A stretch of 64,000 bases of DNA from Pseudomonadota bacterium (GTDB lineage Bacteria > Pseudomonadota > Gammaproteobacteria > Burkholderiales > Burkholderiaceae_E): the NCBI GenBank assembly GCA_023389055.1, contig JAEWFA010000053.1, forward strand, positions 96,402 to 160,401, written 5' to 3'. Positions 24,696-31,632 of this stretch are shown one piece after another. The position numbers were made by a program, and so were the translations under genes. The number at the start of each line of letters is the position of its first letter. The first letter of the stretch is position 1. The notes beneath the pieces were generated by a model. It ran no database searches and was not told the origin of the DNA. It saw nothing but the letters and a program-made list of their open reading frames with translations.

Positions 24696-26804
24696 CTACG
24701 GCAACTGATACATCGCGTAGAAGTTCGCGTATTCACGCCCGGTCGAGTCGGCCGACCACAGCTGCAGTCCGGTCAGCGCCGCTCCTGCGGCGTAGCCGGG
24801 GCCGCCGTTGAAGCAGTGCAGGTCTCCTGCCGACTGCGGGGAGCAAGGCACCGTGATGGAGCGCGCCGTCGACGAGAAGCTGATGCCGTCGTTGAAGCGC
24901 GAGCCCGCGTAGCTTCCGTACAGCGTGATCGAGGTCGGCGGCATCTGCCCGGCCAGCACCGACCAGCCGGGCCCCCCGTTGTCGGTGGCGATCGTGGCTC
25001 GCTCGTCCGCCTCGAGCAGCAGTTGTCCCGCGAACGGCTGGCCGGCTGGTTGAACCGCTGCCTGCACATCGGCGACGAGCGCGGGAAGCAGTTCCGCGAA
25101 GCCCTTGGCACGCAGTTCCCCGATCGAAAGTGCACGCGAACGCGTCCTGTAGTACTGGGTCGCGTCGGGGCTGGCGCCCGTGTTGCCGGCGAGGAAGTAG
25201 TCGAACTTCCAGCTGCCCGTCGATATGCTCCTGACGAGCTCTTCGTCCGTCCATTGAACGGGGGCGAAGACGAGCGTCGGCGTGTCGGCCACCGAAGGAT
25301 GCGCACGCGTCGTGGAGCCGTCGACGTACTCCGCGCGCAGTCGGGCGAAGTTCGAGCCGGTGGAGGATCCGTTGCGGCGGAACGCGAGCTGCGACTGGCC
25401 TGCATCGGGATAAAGAACCAGGAGGACGCCCTTCGGCGTCGTCACCTCGACGCGGTCGAAGACGAAGTTTCCGCCGGCGATAAGGTTGGCGACCTGCGGC
25501 GTGTAGCCGGTACTGAAGTAGCTGAAGGACTCCTGCCCGAGCGTCACGAAGTTGCGCCGCTGATGGTAGGCCACGACGTGGCCCGGATAGGCGTACTGGT
25601 TTCCGACCAGGCGCAGTGCGCCATCCGCGCTCTTTCTGGCGACGAATGCGCCAAAGGTTTCGCCGCCCTGCGCGTCGCGCGTCTTGTAGCCGACGACATG
25701 ATCGCCGTTGCCGCGGGTGAACTCGTAGCTTCCCTGGCTGAAGACGACGCCGTCGGCGCCGCGCCGGAACAGGCTGGTAAAGGCGCCCTGGTTGTTCGAC
25801 GTGCGCTGGACCACCGCGCCGTTGTGCTTGTAGAGCGACGGATCGTTGTCGACGAACACGCCACGGCATTCCGCCGCGATCACTTCATTGGCGGTGCCCA
25901 CCACCGCGTCCGTACCGGAGGTTGCCCCGGCGATCCGCTGTTCGAAAGGCACGCCGTAACAGGCCGTCAGTCGTTGCATCAACGCGGCGATCCGCACCGA
26001 CAGGCCTTCCTCGGTCAGCGAGTCGCGGTCGATCGTCGTTCCTGCGATCGCCGTCGGCGTGATCTGGTTGTCCGCGGTGATCGACGCGAGCGACTGGTCG
26101 CTGGTGAAGAAGATCGTCGGCGGACTCTGGTCGTCGCCGCCGGACTTGAGCGCGATCTCGATGTTCGCGCTGCTGCCCGAGGGCACGATCGTCACGCGGA
26201 TCGAATCGAGCAGTTGGTCGTGTCCGGTGCCGTCGGTCGCGAAGCTGTCGCGCAGCGGATCGAAGTCGCCCGTTCCGCTGGCCGCGAGCAGCGGCGCCAT
26301 GATCGTCTTCACGTCCTGCACGGTGGCCGCCACCTTCTCGGGCGTGATCTGCGCCGTGCCCGATGCGAGTTCCTCGGCCAGCTTCGTCGGATCGCCGGAG
26401 CTCGACAGCCGCGATGCGATCAACGTCGTGATCGGCGTCACGTTGGCGGTGGTCACGTCGGCCGACTCGACGACGCTCACCAGGGTTTCGGCGTCGCCGG
26501 TGGAGGACAGGCGGGTGGCGACGAGCACGAAGACCGGCGTTGCGCCCTCGGCGAGCGTGACGCTGTAGATGCCGCTGCCGTCCACCGGGGCGCTGGTACC
26601 GACGACCTTGCCCGTGCTGTCGACGACGGAGACAACGCCGCCGGCGAAGGCGGCGCCCGTGGCTGCGACGCCGGTAAGGACCATGTTCTTGTTTTCCGGC
26701 GGTCCTTCGGCGGTGGACGAACCACCACCTCCACAGCCGGCCAGGATCGTCGCACCGGCGCAGCCCAGTGCGACAAGCAGTTTACGGATGGACGGGATCG
26801 GCAC
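24696..26804 (-). CDS. Large lipoprotein, unknown function
   Basis: The 702-residue protein starts at GTG 26804 (AGAGGAGA seven bases upstream) with a lipoprotein signal (LVALGCAGATILAGCGGGG). Residues 40-110 look like a carboxypeptidase-regulatory-type beta domain (GAAFAGGVVSVVDSTGKVVG, then SVTLAEGATPVFVL). The following 550 residues are soluble, with no motif I recognise; a tail of beta strands (SITLYGSYAGSRFNDGISF) closes it. It is divergent from a LuxR regulator gene across 147 bases that carry a perfect dyad. Control by that regulator is plausible. Such proteins are usually periplasmic or surface-exposed. Confidence 0.78.
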   Translation of the reverse strand: MPIPSIRKLLVALGCAGATILAGCGGGGSSTAEGPPENKNMVLTGVAATGAAFAGGVVSVVDSTGKVVGTSAPVDGSGIYSVTLAEGATPVFVLVATRLSSTGDAETLVSVVESADVTTANVTPITTLIASRLSSSGDPTKLAEELASGTAQITPEKVAATVQDVKTIMAPLLAASGTGDFDPLRDSFATDGTGHDQLLDSIRVTIVPSGSSANIEIALKSGGDDQSPPTIFFTSDQSLASITADNQITPTAIAGTTIDRDSLTEEGLSVRIAALMQRLTACYGVPFEQRIAGATSGTDAVVGTANEVIAAECRGVFVDNDPSLYKHNGAVVQRTSNNQGAFTSLFRRGADGVVFSQGSYEFTRGNGDHVVGYKTRDAQGGETFGAFVARKSADGALRLVGNQYAYPGHVVAYHQRRNFVTLGQESFSYFSTGYTPQVANLIAGGNFVFDRVEVTTPKGVLLVLYPDAGQSQLAFRRNGSSTGSNFARLRAEYVDGSTTRAHPSVADTPTLVFAPVQWTDEELVRSISTGSWKFDYFLAGNTGASPDATQYYRTRSRALSIGELRAKGFAELLPALVADVQAAVQPAGQPFAGQLLLEADERATIATDNGGPGWSVLAGQMPPTSITLYGSYAGSRFNDGISFSSTARSITVPCSPQSAGDLHCFNGGPGYAAGAALTGLQLWSADSTGREYANFYAMYQLP

Positions 26805-26909
26805 GGTCTTCTCCTCTTGATGAACAAGTCGAGTTTCGTTGTTGGCACTCGAACGCGAGCGGATGGAAGACTCACGCCAGCCGAGCCTATCGACACAAAG
26901 GCGCCGAAC

Positions 26910-26931
26910 GCACCTACCATCTGGTAGGTGC
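26910..26931. promoter_or_regulatory. Perfect 22-bp dyad, likely operator for the LuxR regulator
   Basis: GCACCTACCA is followed by TC and then by its exact reverse complement. It lies 20 bases before the LuxR start and 105 bases before the divergent lipoprotein start. The size and symmetry suit a dimeric regulator. A hairpin terminator is unlikely in a divergent gap. Confidence 0.6.
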
Positions 26932-26951
26932 TACTGCCGATGTGATCTCCG

Positions 26952-28124
26952 ATGACGACCGCTCGGGGTACCGATCGCCTGATCGCGCCTTTGCTGGGCG
27001 CGGTAGCCGACGATGCGAACTGGACCGCTTTTCTCGCGGAGTTGAGCGACCAGTGCCGTTCCGAAGTCGCGATTCTGTTTCTGCACGACTACCGAAGTCA
27101 TGCGGTTCCTTATTTCGCGAGCCACGGAGTGGACGAGAGGCTCGAGGCGGAATACATGGCGCGTCTGGGCGCGGTAAATCCGTGGGTCGCCGAGCAGGAG
27201 CCGATGTCCGAAGGCACCGTCGTGCTCAGTCACGAACTGGCCAGCGATGCCGCGATTCCCCGCAGCCAGTATTACGACGAGTTCCTGCGCCCACTCGGCA
27301 TCCGGCACGCGGTGGGCACCAACATCCTGAAGAGCGACGGCCGCGCCGTGAAGCTGGGCGTGTTGCGCAGCCCGAGGAACGGGCCGATGGGCCATCGCGA
27401 GCGCGCGCTTCTTTACGCGCTGATGCCTTCGCTGCAATCGGCGCTGCGTCTGCGCAGCCGACTCGAGATCCTCGAGTCCCGAAACCGGATGAACTGGGCG
27501 GCGATCGAAGCCCTCGCGATCGGCGTGATCTTCCTGGATGGCTCGGGCATCGTCAGTTGCATGAATGCCGCAGCGAGGGACATCTGCAGTGCGGCCGACG
27601 GCCTCTTCGTCGACGAGCAGGGGCGCCTGAGCGCGTGCGCGCACAACGATCGCCGGTGGCTGCGCACGACGATCGACAAGGTCCGGCGTTCTTCCGTATG
27701 CGACACGGCATCCGGCACACAAGTCGGGTCGGTTTATCGTCGTTCGGGTCTGCAGCCGCTGTCGCTGCGGATCGAGCCGATCGGCGGTACGTCGGTGGGC
27801 GATGCCGCAGCGGCGGAGATCGTCGTCTTCGTTTGCGAACCCGATCGCTCACCGCAAGGGCTCGAGGAAGCGCTCGCGGCCATCTGGTGCCTTACCGCTG
27901 CCGAATCGCGTGTTGCCGGCTGCCTGCTGCGCGGTCTTTCGCTGCGGGAAGCCGCTGCGCATCTGGGCATCGCCGAAGGAACGGCCCGATTCTTTTCCAA
28001 GCAGATCTATGCCAAGACGTTCACGCGCGGCCAGACCGAATTCGTGCGCGTCGCGACGAAGAGCGTGGCGAGCCTGACGTGCGGGCGGGTCGATGTCGAA
28101 CGGGAAGTTTTTGATGGGCCCTGA
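26952..28124 (+). CDS. LuxR-family regulator with N-terminal sensory domain
   Basis: The 390-residue protein has a GAF/PAS-like N-terminal half (about 1-180), a second PAS-like section (about 185-300: NRMNWAAIEALAIGVIFLDGSGIV) and a C-terminal LuxR helix-turn-helix (about 315-375: LTAAESRVAGCLLRGLSLREAAAHLGIAEGTAR). It lacks an autoinducer-binding domain I can recognise. It should be a cytoplasmic transcription factor. Start ATG 26952 comes just after the dyad. The divergent lipoprotein is the obvious target, and self-regulation is likely. Confidence 0.85.
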   Translation: MTTARGTDRLIAPLLGAVADDANWTAFLAELSDQCRSEVAILFLHDYRSHAVPYFASHGVDERLEAEYMARLGAVNPWVAEQEPMSEGTVVLSHELASDAAIPRSQYYDEFLRPLGIRHAVGTNILKSDGRAVKLGVLRSPRNGPMGHRERALLYALMPSLQSALRLRSRLEILESRNRMNWAAIEALAIGVIFLDGSGIVSCMNAAARDICSAADGLFVDEQGRLSACAHNDRRWLRTTIDKVRRSSVCDTASGTQVGSVYRRSGLQPLSLRIEPIGGTSVGDAAAAEIVVFVCEPDRSPQGLEEALAAIWCLTAAESRVAGCLLRGLSLREAAAHLGIAEGTARFFSKQIYAKTFTRGQTEFVRVATKSVASLTCGRVDVEREVFDGP

Positions 28125-28177
28125 TTTCCGGGCGGTCGCCGACGGCTTGATCGCGCAGATCTCGTCCTGGCGTTTGC

Positions 28178-28588
28178 TCAGATCCCGACGGTTCTCACGA
28201 ACGGATTTCTGATCTTCAGCGTGCGCTCCACGACGAGTCCGTCGTGCATGTCCTCGGACCATAGACGCGTGCAGCCACTGGCCAACGCCGCCGCGACGAT
28301 CATGCTGTCGTAGACGGACAGGCGGTATTTCTCGCCGATCGCGGCGCCGATGTCGTGCATTTCTACGGTGAGATCGACGACCGCACACAGCTTGCGGATG
28401 CCGTGCAGAAATGTCCCCGCTTCCCGCCAGGACATGCCGGCCTTGCGGATGCAGTTGACCAGCGTCTCGTTCAGCACCTGCACGCTGATGATCGCGCCCC
28501 GGGTCAACAGCTTTTCGGTACGGTCGGCTTTCTTTCCATTGTCGAGCAGATGAAGGATGACGTTGGTGTCGAGGAAGTCACCTGGCAT
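28178..28588 (-). CDS. vapC: VapC-type PIN ribonuclease toxin
   Basis: The 136-residue protein has the PIN acidic residues in order: GDFLDTNVILHLLD (Asp), VQVLNETLVN (Glu), RLSVYDSMIVAAAL (Asp) and LWSEDMHDG (Asp). VapC toxins cleave tRNA or rRNA. Its start ATG 28588 overlaps the end of the AbrB-like antitoxin gene by 11 bases, giving the usual antitoxin-first coupled order. All active-site residues are present, so it looks intact. Confidence 0.88.
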   Translation of the reverse strand: MPGDFLDTNVILHLLDNGKKADRTEKLLTRGAIISVQVLNETLVNCIRKAGMSWREAGTFLHGIRKLCAVVDLTVEMHDIGAAIGEKYRLSVYDSMIVAAALASGCTRLWSEDMHDGLVVERTLKIRNPFVRTVGI

Positions 28589-28805
28589 GCGCCTGGTCCC
28601 GGCTCAGGCGTTCGGCTGCCGGCAGGCGTCCGCGGAATTTGCGCAGCGCCTTCAGCGTTTCCTCCGGAGTCGGAGCGCGGACCACTCCAAGACCTTCGTC
28701 GAGCGGGCGCAATTCGACCCGGTCCCCGACCTCGAGGCCCATTTCCTCGACCAGCTTTTTCGGCAGCCGGACCGCCAGCGAATTTCCCCATCGTGCGACT
28801 TGCAT
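28578..28805 (-). CDS. vapB: VapB antitoxin, AbrB/MazE fold
   Basis: The 75-residue protein begins MQVARWGNSLAVRLPKKLVEEMGL, the swapped-hairpin AbrB DNA-binding domain, followed by GDRVELRPLDEGLGVV and a tail that binds the toxin. ATG 28805 is the proper start; the open frame further upstream lacks similarity. It should neutralise the VapC encoded downstream and repress the operon by binding the dyad at 28819-28845. Confidence 0.88.
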   Translation of the reverse strand: MQVARWGNSLAVRLPKKLVEEMGLEVGDRVELRPLDEGLGVVRAPTPEETLKALRKFRGRLPAAERLSRDQAHAR

Positions 28806-28818
28806 GGTTGATCCTGAG

Positions 28819-28845
28819 AGATATACGCAACAAAAAAGTATATCT
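28819..28845 (-). promoter_or_regulatory. Dyad operator of the vapBC operon
   Basis: AGATATAC and GTATATCT form a perfect eight-base inverted repeat with an 11-base A/T-rich spacer, starting 14 bases before the vapB start codon. The AT-rich sequence also offers a TATACT -10 box on the minus strand. AbrB-type antitoxins bind such repeats in their own promoters. Confidence 0.55.
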
Positions 28846-28894
28846 TGTGCGAGTACGATCGGCACATCGACGCGGCTCTTCGTGCCACCGGCCC

Positions 28895-29329
28895 TCACGG
28901 AGCAATCAACGCGAGGCGCGGAAAGTAACTGGCGTAGCCGGAGCGATCGCGGGTCAGGACGGACAGATTCGCAACGGCCGCATGCGCTCCGATGTAGAAG
29001 TCGGCAAGCGGCCGCGGTCGTGAGCCGCTACGGCTGCGATAGAGCGAAAAGGCGGTGGCCGCCAACGCAGCACACGACCAGGGAAGCGCGCTGCGCCACG
29101 TCTCGTATACGTCGAGCAGCGCGTCCAGCGCCTGCACGTCGGTCTTCGGCACCAGCAGCTCCGTGTAGATCACGATATTGACGTGGAGCGGAGCCCGCGT
29201 ACTGCACTCTTGAAGTCGGTCGATGGCCCAGCCATGCCAGGCGCTCTCTTCGTCGATGCTGTCGATCCAGACGTTCGTGTCGACGAGAACGCCGGCGCTC
29301 CCGTCGTAGGTCGACAGCGCGTTCGTCAT
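28895..29329 (-). CDS. PIN-domain ribonuclease toxin
   Basis: The 144-residue protein has GVLVDTNVWIDSIDEES (first Asp), NIVIYTELLVP (Glu), PLADFYIGAHA (Asp) and SVLTRDRSGYASYFP (Asp), so the PIN active site is complete. Near-identical layouts are annotated as VapC. It starts six bases after the stop of an AbrB-like antitoxin gene, in the same direction. This is the second of three PIN modules within 3.3 kb. Confidence 0.87.
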   Translation of the reverse strand: MTNALSTYDGSAGVLVDTNVWIDSIDEESAWHGWAIDRLQECSTRAPLHVNIVIYTELLVPKTDVQALDALLDVYETWRSALPWSCAALAATAFSLYRSRSGSRPRPLADFYIGAHAAVANLSVLTRDRSGYASYFPRLALIAP

Positions 29330-29335
29330 GGGTGG

Positions 29336-29632
29336 CTACCGGGCGGTGCGCCGGCCGGGTTTTCTGGAGACCTGTGTCGGCTCCTCTGCGCGGAGGAAAG
29401 ACATGATTTCGTCCGCGCTCATTTGACGGAACTCCGGTGCGAAGCTGCGGCGAACTCGCTCGGCAGCCTTGCGGAATTCGGCACGACGGTCGTCTCGAAC
29501 GTGCGTGGCTACGGGAGTAATGACGATCCGACCGCCTTCCAGGCCGAACGACACCGAGCTTCCGGGCCGGATGCCTGCAGCGTCCCGGATGGCTTTCGGG
29601 ATAGTGACTTGACCCTTTTCGGTGACTTGCAC
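29336..29632 (-). CDS. AbrB/MazE-fold antitoxin
   Basis: The 98-residue protein has QVTEKGQVTIPKAIRDAAGI, the SpoVT/AbrB domain signature, then GSSVSFGLEGGRIVITP, and a helical tail (FRKAAERVRRSFAPEF, then MSADEIMSFLRAEEP) for toxin binding. GTG 29632 is chosen because similarity begins there and the leftward frame upstream has no good start; the ribosome binding site is weak (GGGG). A TATAAT box lies 35 bases upstream on the same strand. Confidence 0.82.
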   Translation of the reverse strand: MQVTEKGQVTIPKAIRDAAGIRPGSSVSFGLEGGRIVITPVATHVRDDRRAEFRKAAERVRRSFAPEFRQMSADEIMSFLRAEEPTQVSRKPGRRTAR

Positions 29633-29666
29633 GGGTTGCCCCAGGAAGTAGGAATTCAGAGTAAGA

Positions 29667-29696
29667 ATTATATTCGAGCTAAAGGTCGTCGCGCAA
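29667..29696 (-). promoter_or_regulatory. Sigma-70 promoter of the AbrB-PIN operon
   Basis: On the minus strand TTGCGC (29691-29696) is followed after 18 bases by a perfect TATAAT (29667-29672). The antitoxin start is 35 bases downstream. The flanks are AT-rich in a GC-rich region, which makes the -10 box stand out. Confidence 0.6.
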
Positions 29697-29745
29697 TCGA
29701 CGCTCGGTACAGGCGTCTCCTCCGTTCGGTCGAAGGTCATTCCCG

Positions 29746-30750
29746 TCAAGACGAAGCCGAGCGTTCGAGCAATCTCACCAGCGTCGTCAACGTTCGGTTC
29801 GCCGGCGTCGCCACGCCGAGCGCGGCACCGCGCGCCACGACGTATCCGTTCAGCGAATCGATCTCGGTGCGCCGACCGTTCGACAGGTCCTGCTCCATCG
29901 ACGAGCTGGCTTCGCGCATCGCTTCGCCCAGTCGCATCGCGGCGTCGTAATGCGCTGAGGCGTCGGCGAGCGGTACTCCGTCGGCCTGCGCCACGGCCAC
30001 GCATTCCTCGATCGTCTCGCGCATGAGCGCACGCACGTCGGCGTCGTCGATGATCGCTCCGTAGCGCGCGCGGCCGAGGGCCGAGATCGCGTTGTACGCG
30101 CAATTCATCACCAGCTTGTCCCACAGGGCAGGGCGCACGTCGGCTTCGACGCGGCAGGCAACGCCGGCGTTCTCGAAGAGACGCGCGATCGCGAGCGTGC
30201 GCGCAGACGGCGATGCTTCGGCAGTTGCAGGTTCCGCGGAGGTGGCACTCGCGCCGCTTTCGCCCGATCGCCGGCCACACTCGCCGAGCACCAGATCGCC
30301 GCGCCCCGAGTGCCGCAGGTGCCCGAGCCCGCTCATCGCGGCGGCGACGTAGACGACCGCGCCGAGCGCGTCGATTCCGCTCGCGCGCATGCGCTCGACG
30401 TTGTCGACGCCGTTCTGCAGGCTCACGACGACGGCGCCCGGGCGCAGCAGCGGTGCGATCTGTCGGGAAGCGGCTTGCGTGTCGCGCGTCTTCACGCAGA
30501 ACAGCACGACGTCGGCGTCGCGCACCGCTTCCGGTCGCGTCTCTGCGTCGATGCGGATGCGCCGCTGCGTGCCCGCGCTCTCGAAGAGCAGCCCGTCGCG
30601 GCGGATCGCATCGACGTGTGCCGCGCGGCCGATCAGCGTGACCGGCGTGCCGGCCTCGGCGAGCTTCGCGCCGAAATAGCAGCCGACGGCGCCGGCGCCG
30701 TAGACCGCCACTTTCGGCGGTCGGCCATCGGGATGAATCGAAAGGGGCAA
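29746..30750 (-). CDS. panE: 2-dehydropantoate 2-reductase family protein
   Basis: The 334-residue protein has the N-terminal NADP-binding motif VAVYGAGAVGCYFGAKLAEAG, the ketopantoate reductase middle (VLFCVKTRDTQAA, then VVSLQNGVDN), and the C-terminal helical domain with the catalytic Lys (LWDKLVMNCAYNAISAL) and the TEIDSLNGYVV motif. The family reduces ketopantoate to pantoate in pantothenate synthesis. A Ser/Ala/Glu-rich insert near residues 175-200 is unusual. The start is TTG 30750, eight bases after GGAG. Several genomes have paralogues with other substrates, so panE is probable but not certain. Confidence 0.82.
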   Translation of the reverse strand: MPLSIHPDGRPPKVAVYGAGAVGCYFGAKLAEAGTPVTLIGRAAHVDAIRRDGLLFESAGTQRRIRIDAETRPEAVRDADVVLFCVKTRDTQAASRQIAPLLRPGAVVVSLQNGVDNVERMRASGIDALGAVVYVAAAMSGLGHLRHSGRGDLVLGECGRRSGESGASATSAEPATAEASPSARTLAIARLFENAGVACRVEADVRPALWDKLVMNCAYNAISALGRARYGAIIDDADVRALMRETIEECVAVAQADGVPLADASAHYDAAMRLGEAMREASSSMEQDLSNGRRTEIDSLNGYVVARGAALGVATPANRTLTTLVRLLERSASS

Positions 30751-30812
30751 GATGTTCGCTCCGTCGAGTAGTAGAATCTGACCAACGTTAGTCTAGTTTG
30801 CGGAGGCGTCGC

Positions 30813-31052
30813 TTGCCGGAGGAAGTGGTCAATCTGTACGAGGCGAAGACGCACCTTTCGCGCCTCGTCGATCGCGCCGCCTCGGGCGAAACCATCATCA
30901 TCGCCAAAGCAGGAAAGCCGCTCGCGCGATTGGTGTCGATGCCGGCTCGGCGTGCGGTGCGACTCGGCTCCTTGCGGGGGCGTATCCAGCTCCCGATCGA
31001 TATTGGTGCCGTTGCCCGGGAAGAAATCGACGAAATGTTCAATCGCCGATAG
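30813..31052 (+). CDS. Phd/YefM-type antitoxin
   Basis: The 79-residue protein starts at TTG 30813, six bases after GGAGG. It has VVNLYEAKTHLSRLVDRAASGE and IIIAKAGKPLARLVSMP, the Phd DNA-binding fold, and a C-terminal toxin-binding tail (AREEIDEMFNRR). It is divergent from panE and overlaps the PIN toxin start by one base (TAGTG), so the pair is coupled. This is the third toxin-antitoxin module of the cluster. Confidence 0.85.
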   Translation: MPEEVVNLYEAKTHLSRLVDRAASGETIIIAKAGKPLARLVSMPARRAVRLGSLRGRIQLPIDIGAVAREEIDEMFNRR

Positions 31053-31432
31053 TGCGTCTTCTTCTCGACACCCACGTGTTGCTTTGGGCGCTGGCCGACC
31101 CTTCGCGGCTGCCGCTCGCCTCGCGTCGGATGCTGTCGTCCGGCACGTCGGAAGTGTGTTTCAGCCTGGCTTCGATCTGGGAAATCGCGCTCGAGTACAG
31201 CTTGGGAAAATTGAGTTTCGACGCCGATGTCGTCGCCGACGCTGCCCAGGCCGACGGCTTCGCGTGTCTCGACATTCGACGGGAGCATTTGAGCGAAGTA
31301 CAGCGGTTGCCCTGGCATCATCGCGACCCGTTCGATCGTCTTCTCGTTGCCCAGAGCATTGTCGAACCGGCCATCTTGTTGACCTCCGACGCTGTTCTTC
31401 CGCAGTACGGGCCGACGATACAGTCGATCTGA
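31052..31432 (+). CDS. vapC: VapC-type PIN ribonuclease toxin
   Basis: The 126-residue protein starts at GTG 31052. It carries LLLDTHVLLWALADPSRLP (Asp), SLASIWEIALEYSLGKL (Glu), HHRDPFDRLLVAQS (Asp) and LLTSDAVLPQYG (Asp), the subfamily usually paired with Phd antitoxins. All acidic residues are present. It follows the antitoxin with a one-base overlap. Promoter and terminator were not evident beyond the shared upstream gap with panE. Confidence 0.88.
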   Translation: MRLLLDTHVLLWALADPSRLPLASRRMLSSGTSEVCFSLASIWEIALEYSLGKLSFDADVVADAAQADGFACLDIRREHLSEVQRLPWHHRDPFDRLLVAQSIVEPAILLTSDAVLPQYGPTIQSI

Positions 31433-31497
31433 CCGTCGGCGGTGATCCCGTCGTGGCGCTTCGAGCGGAGATCGACGCGCTGGTGGCCGTTGCGCCC

Positions 31498-31514
31498 TTG
31501 GCACGACCCATGCC
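31498..31514 (+). promoter_or_regulatory. Sigma-54-like -24/-12 site before the decarboxylase gene
   Basis: TTGGCACGACCCATGCC has the invariant GG and GC with the correct ten-base spacing and a perfect -24 box; the -12 box reads ATGC instead of TTGC. It would give a leader of about 105 bases. Whether it is used is unknown; a TATGAT at 31543-31550 without a good -35 box is the alternative. Confidence 0.4.
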
Positions 31515-31632
31515 GATTTCCGCCGCCCCGTGCCGCCGCGGTCTTATGATTCACGCCTCGCGGACCACCCCGGCACTCAGGCCGGCTTCGCGCCTCGTAC
31601 CCCCGCACCTCGCACCCCGAAGGCCTCACCCG

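Noticed and set aside
23759..24736. Longer start for the PEP-CTERM protein
   Set aside because: The extra N-terminal residues would hide the signal peptide, and the sigma-54-like promoter lies inside that extension.
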